From contig NZ_LUTS01000005.1 in assembly GCF_001597735.1 (NCBI RefSeq), positions 62,001 to 126,000 on the forward strand: 64,000 nt of DNA. Reading direction: 5' to 3'. The position numbers were made by a program, and so were the translations under genes. Source of the DNA: Neptuniibacter pectenicola. Its GTDB lineage: Bacteria > Pseudomonadota > Gammaproteobacteria > Pseudomonadales > Balneatricaceae. Under the pieces are notes generated by a model. That model made no database searches. It saw only the letters and a list, made by a program, of their open reading frames with translations, and was not told the origin of the DNA. Position 1 is the first letter of the stretch. Each line of letters opens with the position of its first letter. This document shows positions 1 through 8,372 of this stretch, piece by piece.

Positions 1-1233
1 AAGCGCGCCTTAAAGTCCCACGAGATCCGTATTGAAAGCCCTGCTAGTGAATATACAGGGATCAGTACCATCACATTGTTACCACAAGCGGTGCCATTGA
101 CGGTCAAGTTGGTACTGATCGGCTCTCGCGATATCTACTACTTATTACAAGAGCTGGATCACGACTTTGAAAAGATGTTCCGCGTGGTGGTCGACTTTGA
201 TGAGGATGTAAAACGTACACCTCAGATGGTACGCAGTTATGCACGGTTAATGAAAACCTTAGCCGATGAGGAGGGTTTAGCCCCGCTAACACGTCGTGCA
301 GTCGCTCGACTGGTGGAGCACAGCTCCCGGCAAGCGCAAAACCAAGAGTTGCTCTCTGCCCATATAGGTGAGCTCGTTGATCTACTCTGTGAGGCGGATT
401 TTAAACGCATCCAAGAGGAAGATGAGTTAATCAATGCTGACCATGTTGAGATGGCGTTGAACGCGAAAGAGCGTCGTACTGCACGTATGGCTGAGAAGAT
501 TGAAGAAGGTATTGTTGAAGAAACGGTATTAATTGATACCGAAGGTGAGGCGATAGGTAAAGCAAACGGTCTCACCGTATTGCAAGTGGGTGATGTGGCG
601 TTTGGTACGCCTGCACGTATCACTGCGACGGTCTACCCCGGTAGCCGAGGGATCGTGGATATTGAGCGAGAGGTTACGCTGGGTCAGCCGATCCATTCCA
701 AAGGGGTGCTTATTTTAAGTGGCTTTTTAGGCAACCAATACGCAAAAGACTTCCCTATGACGATGTCTGCAAGTATCGCATTGGAGCAATCATACGGTTA
801 TGTTGATGGCGATAGCGCTTCCCTTGCTGAGGTCTGCACGCTTATATCCGCCCTAACCCATATTCCGATCAGTCAGAACTACGCCACCACTGGATCGATT
901 AATCAGTATGGTGAGGTGCAAGCGATTGGGGGGGTAAATGAGAAAATTGAGGGTTATTTCAATCTGTGTAAAACACGGGGGTTGAATGGCGAGCAGGGGG
1001 TCATTATCCCTAAAGCGAATATCCGTAACTTAATGCTGAAGGCGGAAGTCGTCAATGCGGTTAAAGCCGGTGAGTTTTCCGTTTATGCGGTTGCCCATGT
1101 TGATGAGTGTTTAGAGATACTGATGGGGCGCAAAGCCGGTAAGCGGAAAGAGGATGGTACGTTTACTCAGCGAAGTATTAATGCACAAGTGGTTAAACGC
1201 TTACGCGAAATATCTAGTGCTAAAGCGGACTAA
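1..1233 (+). CDS. Lon-family (LonB/YcbZ-type) ATP-dependent protease, C-terminal part
   Basis: The reading frame is open from base 1, so the gene begins upstream of the window and only the C-terminal part (about 410 residues) is present. The first ~150 visible residues are the end of an AAA+ ATPase module (alpha-helical lid). The rest is a Lon S16 peptidase domain: the catalytic serine lies in DGDSAS (bases 814-816) and the catalytic lysine in VNEKIEG (bases 943-945), a Ser-Lys dyad as in Lon. The flanking GSINQYGEVQAIGG matches the strand preceding the lysine helix in Lon proteases. The family degrades regulatory or damaged proteins in the cytoplasm. The form with a divergent ATPase (COG1067, YcbZ/LonB) fits better than classical Lon, but without the N-terminus this is inference. 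Both catalytic residues are intact. Confidence 0.88.
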   Translation, partial: KRALKSHEIRIESPASEYTGISTITLLPQAVPLTVKLVLIGSRDIYYLLQELDHDFEKMFRVVVDFDEDVKRTPQMVRSYARLMKTLADEEGLAPLTRRAVARLVEHSSRQAQNQELLSAHIGELVDLLCEADFKRIQEEDELINADHVEMALNAKERRTARMAEKIEEGIVEETVLIDTEGEAIGKANGLTVLQVGDVAFGTPARITATVYPGSRGIVDIEREVTLGQPIHSKGVLILSGFLGNQYAKDFPMTMSASIALEQSYGYVDGDSASLAEVCTLISALTHIPISQNYATTGSINQYGEVQAIGGVNEKIEGYFNLCKTRGLNGEQGVIIPKANIRNLMLKAEVVNAVKAGEFSVYAVAHVDECLEILMGRKAGKRKEDGTFTQRSINAQVVKRLREISSAKAD

Positions 1234-1357
1234 GCCTCATACCTTGTGATTAAAAAGGGTAAAAGTTGGTGCAAGCTAGTTCCATGCTCGACGCTTTACA
1301 GATAATATGCACGCTATTAGTGCAACGGAAGCGTTGACACTATGGCTATACCAAATT

Positions 1358-1407
1358 GTGACGGCCGGCATTGATGATAGAAGGGGGATTCAATGCCGGT
1401 CTGTCAC
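1358..1407. other. Long imperfect hairpin between lon-like gene and porin
   Basis: Perfect 10-bp arms CCGGCATTGA (1365-1374) and TCAATGCCGG (1390-1399) with a 15-nt loop, plus outer arms GTGAC (1358-1362) and GTCAC (1403-1407) separated by a small internal loop. It lies between the convergent lon-like gene and porin gene, where a bidirectional terminator would be expected, but neither side has a T-run. It could stabilise 3' ends or be a dispersed intergenic repeat. The rest of the 1234-1480 gap shows no convincing gene. Confidence 0.6.
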
Positions 1408-1480
1408 ACTCCAAACAAACCGCGGTGTTGACCGACGATTTGCTCAGATTTATTCCACTAAACCTAGTAGGTCTAGCTAC

Positions 1481-2521
1481 TTAGAACTCTGTCACAAGGA
1501 CAAGGTTTAAAGTATCAGTTTCTTCATTGCTGTATGACTCTTCACGAACATACTCTGCAACAACAGACGCATTTTCACCGAATGAGCGCTCTACACCTAG
1601 AACAATACGTTCTTCAGCTAAATCAGTAACATTCTGGCCATCATCTGTTTCACTGTAGCCTGCAAAGATTTGACCGTCAGCACCAAACACGTTAGTTGCA
1701 TAACCTGCATTTAGGTGTAGGAAGGTTGGGTCGATAGATGTGTTGTCAGCATCAATATCAATATACTCTGCAGATAGCGCTAGCGCACCGACTTCATATA
1801 GGCCGTTTACACGCCATGCATCGCCTGCTGGAAGGCCGTTTAGATCAGCAACATCGCTTAGGTAGCCCGCACCAAAAGACAAGCCTTCAGTTACAGCAAA
1901 ATCAGCGCCTAAACCAATAGTGTCAAGCGTGTCACCATCTTCAGCACCGTTAAACGTATAAGCATCAAGGGTTACGCTGTCGTTGCCCCAGCTAACCATT
2001 GCCATGCCTTCTTTGATATCGAAAGCATCGTCAGTTAGTGGATCAGTCCATGAGTTGCTGTTAATAACAGCAAATGGAACAGGTGCTTTACCAACAGTAA
2101 GAGATAGGTTGCTATCTGGCGCACCAATAACAGCATAAGCTTCAGTTACGTCTAGTTTTTCAGCGTCTGAATCGTATTCAACTAATGAGGAAAGGGTCAC
2201 ATTCTCATTAATTTTCGCTTCAATACCCAGCTCGAACGTATCAAGAAGCACATCATTTGTGCTGTTGCCACCGTCTTCTTCAGAGTGGGTTGCAAGTATC
2301 TCAACGGCACCTGAAACGGAGACATTATCAGCAAAGCCACCGGAGTTAGTGCTAGAAACGGTTTCTTGTTTGGCGATCGTTGCTTGTTGAGCAGCAAGTT
2401 GTGATTCAAGCTGCGCGATGCGTGCTTTCATTGCTTCTAGCTCTTCTGCAACGCCTGCAAATACAGGAGAGGAGATAGCAATAGTTGCTGCAACGCATGT
2501 AGCAACGGCTGTTTTTTTCAT
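1481..2521 (-). CDS. LbtU-like outer-membrane porin, probably Zur-regulated
   Basis: 346 residues. A Sec signal peptide (MKKTAVATCVAATIAISSPVFA) is followed by a short coiled coil (about residues 24-55, ELEAMKARIAQLESQLAAQQ) and then an acidic, Gly/Asp/Asn-rich region of alternating hydrophobic residues typical of a beta barrel. The last residues, LVLVTEF, end in the C-terminal phenylalanine used for BAM insertion. A periplasmic coiled coil plus barrel is the layout of the LbtU siderophore-porin family (known from Legionella legiobactin uptake). The gene stands alone, and a 13-bp palindrome identical to that of the zur-znuA promoter lies 39-51 bases upstream of its ATG (2560-2572). I infer that it helps zinc or a zinc complex cross the outer membrane. 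The substrate is not shown by the sequence. Confidence 0.75.
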   Translation of the reverse strand: MKKTAVATCVAATIAISSPVFAGVAEELEAMKARIAQLESQLAAQQATIAKQETVSSTNSGGFADNVSVSGAVEILATHSEEDGGNSTNDVLLDTFELGIEAKINENVTLSSLVEYDSDAEKLDVTEAYAVIGAPDSNLSLTVGKAPVPFAVINSNSWTDPLTDDAFDIKEGMAMVSWGNDSVTLDAYTFNGAEDGDTLDTIGLGADFAVTEGLSFGAGYLSDVADLNGLPAGDAWRVNGLYEVGALALSAEYIDIDADNTSIDPTFLHLNAGYATNVFGADGQIFAGYSETDDGQNVTDLAEERIVLGVERSFGENASVVAEYVREESYSNEETDTLNLVLVTEF

Positions 2522-2559
2522 GGTTTTTATGTTCCCTTCATCTTTTCAAGTGCAATTAA

Positions 2560-2572
2560 GTTATATTATAAC
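2560..2572. promoter_or_regulatory. Putative Zur box upstream of porin
   Basis: GTTATATTATAAC, symmetric apart from its central base, 39 bases upstream of the porin ATG. It is identical to the 13-mer at 15979-15991 between zur and znuA, and on the porin strand reads ATGTTATAATATAAC, matching the known gammaproteobacterial Zur consensus (GTTATANTATAAC core). Occupation by Zn-bound Zur at this distance would repress the porin. Confidence 0.8.
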
Positions 2573-2643
2573 ATTTTGTTTGTCGTAATGTGTATATCTC
2601 GACAGCTAAAAAATAGCCTCTGCCTTCGCTGAGTAGCACGCGC

Positions 2644-3750
2644 CTAACTTATTAAGAGGGACATGTGGTTATCCCAAGCAATATGCGCAGGAACGGAGAG
2701 CTTTATTTTCTCTTTACGTTGAGTTTGGCAGTTATAACGGTAGCAATACCCTCTGCCCGTACTGATTAAAAATTCTTCTGGGTGGTCTGTGTGCGCTAAA
2801 CCACAACCGTCACGGCTTAGGGTCGATGCGATGAATTGCTGTGTATCAGCTTGCCAAAACGTCACCAAGTTACCTCGAGGTGAGGAGATGGCGGCAATGC
2901 TACCACTCTTATCAAAGCGTGCGCTCCCACAATAGTGTTTCATCGCTTGATTTGTTACTGAGGGGGCGCGAACTAAGGATAACGGTTGCCCCTGACGATG
3001 GAAGGCCACGAGGGGAACATCATCGGTTTTGCTGCCTTGATACTGTAAGCCAATGACAGCCGTTCCCGCCTGATTAACATCGAAATGCCGAATGCTAAGC
3101 TGATGATGCTTGTCCGGCATAAATGCCTGTTCTAATAAAGTGCCGGTGTGTAGGTCTATATAGGCTAAGGAGGGGCGCATGCTCTCTAGATTGAGCTTTT
3201 CTCTGCCTTTGTCCGGGTGTGTCAGTATGCCGCCATTAGCAACCACTAAGGTTTTCTCGTCGGCCATCATCTTCAGTTCATGGGGCCCAATACCGCCAGA
3301 GCTGAACTGTTTTATCACGCGGTAGTTGTCTGCAGTATCTCGAATCACGATTAACCCACGGCCTGTGGCTATCTCGTTCTCGGTTGATATAAGCCAGCGA
3401 CCGTCGGGCGAGTAAATCGCATGGCCATAGAAGTGTTGCCCTGCAGCGCTTGTGATGCGTTTTATGAGTGCTTTTGACCTGTAGTCGACCACATCAATGA
3501 ATGTCTCAGGACGGCGGCCTACGGCAGCCAAGACCGGTTCATGGGGGTGCGTGGCGATATGATGCGCACGGGCAGGTAAACGATGGCGCAAGGTTGTCTG
3601 CCCCGCTTGATCGATAACAAGTAGCTCATAGCCCCCTGCTTCTGTTTTGATCGCAGAAGCAAAGAGGTTCGTTTTGCTGGTAGCAAGAAGTGAAGGGCTC
3701 AGCAGCGTACATCCAAGTAGGAGGCTGAACTGTCTACGACTAATCTCCAT
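2644..3750 (-). CDS. DUF1513 family periplasmic protein (iron cluster)
   Basis: 368 residues from the ATG at 3750 (a GTG codon directly upstream is also possible). The N-terminus MEISRRQFSLLLG followed by a hydrophobic stretch is a plausible Tat signal (SRRQFS). The rest reads like a beta-propeller, with repeats such as HATHPHEPVLAAVGRRPE, HAIYSPDGRWLISTENE and GPHELKMMADEKTLVVANGG. DUF1513 proteins are conserved last genes of imelysin clusters; their biochemical role is unknown to me. The start overlaps the end of the upstream imelysin gene by about 11 bases, so the two are probably translationally coupled. It is the last gene of the four-gene leftward operon beginning at 7623. Confidence 0.82.
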   Translation of the reverse strand: MEISRRQFSLLLGCTLLSPSLLATSKTNLFASAIKTEAGGYELLVIDQAGQTTLRHRLPARAHHIATHPHEPVLAAVGRRPETFIDVVDYRSKALIKRITSAAGQHFYGHAIYSPDGRWLISTENEIATGRGLIVIRDTADNYRVIKQFSSGGIGPHELKMMADEKTLVVANGGILTHPDKGREKLNLESMRPSLAYIDLHTGTLLEQAFMPDKHHQLSIRHFDVNQAGTAVIGLQYQGSKTDDVPLVAFHRQGQPLSLVRAPSVTNQAMKHYCGSARFDKSGSIAAISSPRGNLVTFWQADTQQFIASTLSRDGCGLAHTDHPEEFLISTGRGYCYRYNCQTQRKEKIKLSVPAHIAWDNHMSLLIS

Positions 3751-4828
3751 CACGGCTATTGAATCCTAGTAAAAGTCCGAGCGCAGGCATGCTTTGATCA
3801 AGGCTCGTGTGTAGTTGTTCAAGTTCTTGAGAGATGAGTAATAACTGCTGTCTTACCGCCGGCTCTTTAATATGCTGCGACAGGGGTGTAGGTAGCTTTG
3901 TTAACGCCGACTCGATCGTGATGAACTGTTGTTCGATGCCTTCAGCTAAGTCTGTGGCGCCCTCCTCTTTTAACAGCTGGAACAGGTTATAAGTGTTTAT
4001 TCCGCTATAGAGGTGATGCAACGACTGGATGTTCATCTGTATATTTTGCAGTGCATTTTGGCTGCGCCAGCTTTCTAAACGTCGCGCTTTTGCTTTACCT
4101 TCATTACCTAAGGGTCGGAGTATTTTGAGGTCTCGAATAACTTCCAGCTGCTCCACTTGAGCTTTCATGATATCGATGCTCGCTTCTTGAGCTGTTTCGT
4201 AAATCCCCTCCTCTGAGGATTCTGTGCTGAACGCTTGCTTATAGGTTTGCCATTCATCGGTCGTATTTTGTGTTTGTAGCACTAAATATTCACTTACCGC
4301 GTGAAGGAATTGGCAGCGATAGGGTGTGGTTTCTATCTGTTTTAGCGCATTGTCAGCGAAAATGATGCGCTCAATCGCGGGTAAGCCTTTGACCGCAATG
4401 CTGGCTGTTTTGAAAAATTCGGGCTGTAAGGCCGCGGGGTCTTGTGCGCTAAGAATAACGTTTAGCTGCTTTGAGGTTAGGTTTTTCTTATCGGGCCAGA
4501 ATTGAATCGTGTAATTACGCATGAGTAGTTCAATGGGGCCAAACTGCACGTGCTGTATGCCCTGCCATGCGTTTAGGGTTTCAATAAAGCTGGCTTGTGT
4601 TTGCTTGAGCGTGGTTTGACTGGGGGCTTTACAGAGTGATGCGCTGTCGGCGGCTAAGTGCTTACTTTTGTCTGCGAGGGTTTGGTAGCCCGGTAAAATG
4701 TGTTCATTCACTGCCGCTTGGTTGAGCTTTAACCAACGCGCTTGGCTAATGTCCGCAGAGGCGAAGGGTATAGTTAGCAGTAGCGCTAAGCTCATTGTGC
4801 TGTATCGGGTAATAGATAGCAGGCTCAT
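3740..4828 (-). CDS. Imelysin family protein (second copy, downstream of DUF1111)
   Basis: 362 residues with an N-terminal signal peptide (MSLALLLTIPFASA, using either Met1 or Met12). The body is mostly helical, with the imelysin-type opening LNAWQGIQHVQFGPIE, equivalent to QAWINARVPYQQSEAFRFG of the other imelysin in this operon. Imelysins (IrpA, EfeO/algP7 relatives, peptidase M75-like) are periplasmic or lipid-anchored proteins linked to iron acquisition; protease activity is doubtful. This copy does not show the clear GxHxxE motif of its operon partner, so it is the more divergent paralogue. Its ATG directly follows the TAA of the di-heme gene, a tight coupling. Confidence 0.85.
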   Translation of the reverse strand: MSLLSITRYSTMSLALLLTIPFASADISQARWLKLNQAAVNEHILPGYQTLADKSKHLAADSASLCKAPSQTTLKQTQASFIETLNAWQGIQHVQFGPIELLMRNYTIQFWPDKKNLTSKQLNVILSAQDPAALQPEFFKTASIAVKGLPAIERIIFADNALKQIETTPYRCQFLHAVSEYLVLQTQNTTDEWQTYKQAFSTESSEEGIYETAQEASIDIMKAQVEQLEVIRDLKILRPLGNEGKAKARRLESWRSQNALQNIQMNIQSLHHLYSGINTYNLFQLLKEEGATDLAEGIEQQFITIESALTKLPTPLSQHIKEPAVRQQLLLISQELEQLHTSLDQSMPALGLLLGFNSRDGD

Positions 4829-6289
4829 TTACAGAGACTCCAAAAATTTAATGAGATTGTGTCGATCAGATGTAGGCATGTTTTTTACAGTGAGTTTTGC
4901 TTGTTCGGCTTCGCCGCCATGCCAGAGGATCGCTTCAAGCAAGGTGCGAGCACGGCCATCATGTAAGTAATGGGTCTTTTTACTGACTGTTTGGGTTAGG
5001 CCTATTCCCCACAAAGGCGGGGTTCGCCATTCTGATCCACTGGCTTGATACTCGGGTCTGTTATCGGCCAAACCCGCTCCCATGTCATGGAGTAGGAGGT
5101 CGGTATAAGGCCAGATGAGTTGATTGCTCAGTTCAGGCAGCGCAGGCCTCGTGCTTGTTTTAAAGGTCGGCTGGTGGCAGTCAATACAGCCGCTATTATA
5201 GAAAATTTCTTTCCCGGCTAACACCTCTGTTTTGTCGGCGTCTCTTCGGGCCGGTACGGCAATATGACGGGTGTAAAAAAGTAACAGCGCTATCATGCTG
5301 TTGGGGGCTTCAACCCCGTCCAGATGGGCGCTGCCACCATGGGGCAACTGTAAGCAGGCTTTTTGCTGTGGGGTGCATTCACCGTAGGGGTTGTTTGCAT
5401 AAGGGGTGGAGATGCCTATATCCCCATTAAACGCTGCATTGTTTTGTTGATTTAAGGTGGCTGCACCGGCCTTCCAGCCAAAGCGGCCAAGGCTAAGTGT
5501 TTGGGTTTGTGGGTTCCAAACGTGATTAGCTTTGCCTGAAATACCGTCGTTGTTTTGGTCGTCAGGATCGCTTAGCGCTAAAATACTTGCGTCTGGAATG
5601 CTCTCTAGTAAGCCCAAACCGATCATTGCCGGTGCGATACGAGGTGAAAACATCGTATCTGGATGCAATGGGCCATAGCCTAAGTGAGTAATGGAGTAGT
5701 TGGGCCGGCGTAAGGCGACTGATTCGCCATCCGCTAAGGTGACTAACTTCTCGGTATAACGGATTTTTAAGTGCCCTTCTGCGGCTAAACCGGTTACCGC
5801 GAAGTCTTGTAGCTGTGTGCCATAGGTCGGCTCAGGGATGACCCCCTGCTGGCCTGAGGCTAAGGCCTTAGCCTGTTCTTCGTTTTGGGCGGGTATGCTT
5901 AAACGTAAAAATAGAGACACCGCGTTATCGGCGGGCCAGTCGCTTTCAGGTGTATGGCCACGGCCATCTCGTACGTGGCATTGCATACAGGAGCGTGCAT
6001 TGTAGAGCGGTCCTAAACCATCGCTGGCGGTGGTTGATGATGGCGCAGGGACCCAGAGTTTTTTAAAGATGCTGTTACCCAGCTTAAAATCTAATCTTTT
6101 TTCAAACGCAAGGTTGGCGGCGGGCTGACTAAAAGCATGTCGATTTATGGGGTGATGATGGGTTGTGGCACCGCCCTGCTCTACCTCTTCTGCGGCAAAC
6201 TGTATCTCCGTACCTTCTGCTGCGAAGAGCTGAAGGGAGAAAAGCAGATAGAAGTAAGGGAGTCGCGTGTACACAGTATTTTTCATCAT
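4829..6289 (-). CDS. Di-heme oxidoreductase family protein (DUF1111, thiol-oxidoreductase-like c-type cytochrome)
   Basis: 486 residues with a signal peptide (about residues 1-24) and two covalent haem motifs: CMQCH at 101-105 and CIDCH at 368-372. The region between them includes DPDDQNNDGISGKANHVWNP and the C-terminal THYLHDGRARTLLEAILWHG, hallmarks of the DUF1111/COG3488 family. The second half resembles di-haem cytochrome c peroxidases (HDGRA...LWHGGEA). It should sit in the periplasm and may set the redox state of iron for the neighbouring imelysins; that role is inferred from the conserved cluster. It lies 59 bases after the first imelysin and abuts the second. Confidence 0.9.
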   Translation of the reverse strand: MMKNTVYTRLPYFYLLFSLQLFAAEGTEIQFAAEEVEQGGATTHHHPINRHAFSQPAANLAFEKRLDFKLGNSIFKKLWVPAPSSTTASDGLGPLYNARSCMQCHVRDGRGHTPESDWPADNAVSLFLRLSIPAQNEEQAKALASGQQGVIPEPTYGTQLQDFAVTGLAAEGHLKIRYTEKLVTLADGESVALRRPNYSITHLGYGPLHPDTMFSPRIAPAMIGLGLLESIPDASILALSDPDDQNNDGISGKANHVWNPQTQTLSLGRFGWKAGAATLNQQNNAAFNGDIGISTPYANNPYGECTPQQKACLQLPHGGSAHLDGVEAPNSMIALLLFYTRHIAVPARRDADKTEVLAGKEIFYNSGCIDCHQPTFKTSTRPALPELSNQLIWPYTDLLLHDMGAGLADNRPEYQASGSEWRTPPLWGIGLTQTVSKKTHYLHDGRARTLLEAILWHGGEAEQAKLTVKNMPTSDRHNLIKFLESL

Positions 6290-6348
6290 CTATAAAAAGG
6301 AAAATCCGAGACAGAGGCCTCGGATTCTATGATTGCCCTTCAGTCGAG

Positions 6349-7623
6349 TTACTCAGCGCTAATGGAGGCTGGGTTATCTAAACTGTCTGAACCTTCGAGT
6401 TCAACACCTTCAAGTTTTAGCACGGCGATTGCATCCTCAATGGCTTCCGCTTCGGCTACTAAGGCATTAACAAAGGTTTGTACCACTTGGTTGCCTGCTT
6501 TGTTGTCGACGCCAATCAACACATCAAAGGTATTTCCTTTCGTTGCTTCATTGACCATCGCTTGAGCCGCGGCTTCTGTTTTTTCTAGTTTGTTTCTAAG
6601 GTTTTGATCGACAACGGGTGCTTGGCTTTTAACCAGTTCAGCCAAACTCACACCTGAAACCACAGAGCCATCAACGCGAGTGTACTGGCCTAAGTAAACG
6701 TTCTTAATCCCTTTTGCATCGTAGAAGTGGGAGTTGTGCGTGTTGTCAGAGAAGCAGTCATGCTCCTCTTCTGGGTCATGGAGCATCAACCCTAGTTTTG
6801 TACGTTCGCCCGCGAGTTCGCCGTAGGCTAAGCTACCCATACCTGTGAGAATCGTTGCGATACCTTCGGCCGGTGCTTTAGTTAATAACTCGCTACGTGC
6901 CGCGCCTTTAGGTGCCCAGTTGTTTGCCATCTCATCGAGGTCATCGATCAGTAGCTCTGTGGCAGCCATTAGATAGTCGCGGCGGCGGTCACAGTTACCA
7001 TGGGTACAGTTATCAAGGTCAAAATCCGTTGCGGGGCGATTGCCCGCACCTGGATTATTACCATTCAAGTCTTGTCCCCAAAGAAGGAACTCAATGGCGT
7101 GATAGCCGGTTGCAACATTCGCTTCGACTTCATCGATTTCGTGTAGTGTTTCGGCAAGTAGCTGTTTGTTGATGTTAGAGGCATCGATCTCAACACCGCC
7201 GACACTGAGCTTTTTGTTGGCAATGATATTGGCTGCGTAGAATGGGTTTTCGTCTGACTCGGCACCATAGCTGGTGGCTACGTAGTCAATAAGCCCTTCA
7301 TCCAGTGGCCATGCGTTTACTTTGCCTTCCCAGTCATCAACGATGGGGTTGCCAAAACGGAAGGCTTCCGATTGCTGGTAAGGGACGCGTGCGTTGATCC
7401 ATGCTTGGCGTGCTTTGACTAAATTGCTTTCGGTTGGGGCCGCAAGAAACTGATTAAGAACGCGATGTAGTTCTTTGGCTGTTAGAAGGGAATCTTCATA
7501 GGTCGCGTGTGCAATATTGGCGTAGTTATCAAGAATATCGGACTGAGCGGGGGTTGCTGCGAGAACGGGGCCGCATAAAACCGTCGATATAGCCACTGCT
7601 ACGCATGACTGGCGCAAATTCAT
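6349..7623 (-). CDS. Imelysin family protein (IrpA-like), first gene of iron operon
   Basis: 424 residues; signal peptide MNLRQSCVAVAISTVLCGPVLA cleaved near residue 22. It contains the family signatures QAWINARVPYQQSE (about 73-86) and the putative metal-binding GYHAIE (173-178, GxHxxE) followed by FLLWGQDLNG. The length matches IrpA-type imelysins (about 400 residues). It is the promoter-proximal gene of a leftward operon imelysin-DUF1111-imelysin-DUF1513, an arrangement conserved in marine gammaproteobacteria and associated with iron limitation. A Fur-like site lies about 55 bases upstream (7677-7691), fitting iron repression. Confidence 0.92.
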   Translation of the reverse strand: MNLRQSCVAVAISTVLCGPVLAATPAQSDILDNYANIAHATYEDSLLTAKELHRVLNQFLAAPTESNLVKARQAWINARVPYQQSEAFRFGNPIVDDWEGKVNAWPLDEGLIDYVATSYGAESDENPFYAANIIANKKLSVGGVEIDASNINKQLLAETLHEIDEVEANVATGYHAIEFLLWGQDLNGNNPGAGNRPATDFDLDNCTHGNCDRRRDYLMAATELLIDDLDEMANNWAPKGAARSELLTKAPAEGIATILTGMGSLAYGELAGERTKLGLMLHDPEEEHDCFSDNTHNSHFYDAKGIKNVYLGQYTRVDGSVVSGVSLAELVKSQAPVVDQNLRNKLEKTEAAAQAMVNEATKGNTFDVLIGVDNKAGNQVVQTFVNALVAEAEAIEDAIAVLKLEGVELEGSDSLDNPASISAE

Positions 7624-7676
7624 AAATCAATTCCTATCTATTTACAGTAATAAATTTTTGTAGAGGATAATCGTAA

Positions 7677-7691
7677 TGAGAATAGATATCA
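7677..7691. promoter_or_regulatory. Putative Fur box upstream of imelysin operon
   Basis: TGAGAATAGATATCA matches the 7-1-7 Fur consensus TGATAAT-N-ATTATCA at 11 of 14 specified positions. It is embedded in a longer run of Fur-like hexamers (GATAAT at 7666-7671, GAGAAT further on), about 55 bases upstream of the imelysin ATG. The AT-rich setting makes chance matches easier, so confidence is moderate. Confidence 0.55.
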
Positions 7692-7751
7692 ATAGCAATT
7701 GAGAATTAAGTGGGTATAAATGTCTAAGCGGCCTCGCTTTTCCTTACTCGG

Positions 7752-8372
7752 TTAAGGGGCCGCGCCAGAAAGCCACTGCTCGGCCTCTACAATCCATGCG
7801 TCTTGGCCATTGGCACGAAACCATGAGTCGACAGCGTATGCGTTATCGGTGCCCTTTTCGATAATAGCGGCGCTGTTATGGGGGGCATGCAGGGTGAACA
7901 AGCCGCGATGCATGTTACCGCCAACCCGGTGATATTTAAGTAAGGCCAAATTATCTAAAAGAAGTAGATAGTTGCTGGTATTGCTGGATTCTGCGACGCA
8001 GTCGAGTTGATGGCTTTTAAGGCTAAAGCCAAATGCGTTCTTAGCTAAATCATTTTCTGTGTGCAATTTAGGGCCGGTGATTGTCTCTAGCTGTCCAATC
8101 GCGTGGGCTATCTTGTTGCGCTCATCTTCGGCCGAATCGGCTAAAGGGGTAAACAGTAATTGAACCTGTTCCATCTCCTGTTTGGAGAGCTGTATGGTTT
8201 CAGATTGAGTGCAGCCAAAGTTGTGGCACAAGGTCATCTCCCCAAGATGGGTAGGGGTCGATAAGCCGTATGTTTTTAACCAGGCGTCGGGCGTACTATC
8301 GGTGTTATAACTACAACCGCTGCAACTTATCAGGAGGATAAGTGCGCTATAAGTTAGCGTAGTCTTCTTCAA
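7752..8372 (-). CDS. Hypothetical lipoprotein
   Basis: 206 residues. The start is TTG at 8372, chosen because a good ribosome site (AAAGGA) lies about 8 bases upstream and the product then begins MKKTTLTYSAL, a regular lipoprotein signal with a lipobox (LISC or CSGC at residues 14-20). The mature protein is mixed alpha/beta with no family I recognise; features include SWFRANGQDAWIVEAEQWL near the C-terminus and HNFGCTQSETIQLS near residue 50. It overlaps the 3' end of the gamma-carbonic anhydrase gene by 26 bases, so the two form an operon. The conserved tail suggests a folded envelope protein. Confidence 0.7.
   Translation of the reverse strand: MKKTTLTYSALILLISCSGCSYNTDSTPDAWLKTYGLSTPTHLGEMTLCHNFGCTQSETIQLSKQEMEQVQLLFTPLADSAEDERNKIAHAIGQLETITGPKLHTENDLAKNAFGFSLKSHQLDCVAESSNTSNYLLLLDNLALLKYHRVGGNMHRGLFTLHAPHNSAAIIEKGTDNAYAVDSWFRANGQDAWIVEAEQWLSGAAP

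Noticed and set aside
1307-1510. 67-codon frame on the + strand in the lon-porin gap
   Set aside because: It spans the long hairpin and the porin 3' end, has no good ribosome site and no coherent composition.
2644-7623. Mobile island or horizontally acquired iron cluster
   Set aside because: No integrase, repeats or tRNA border is visible and composition looks like the flanks.
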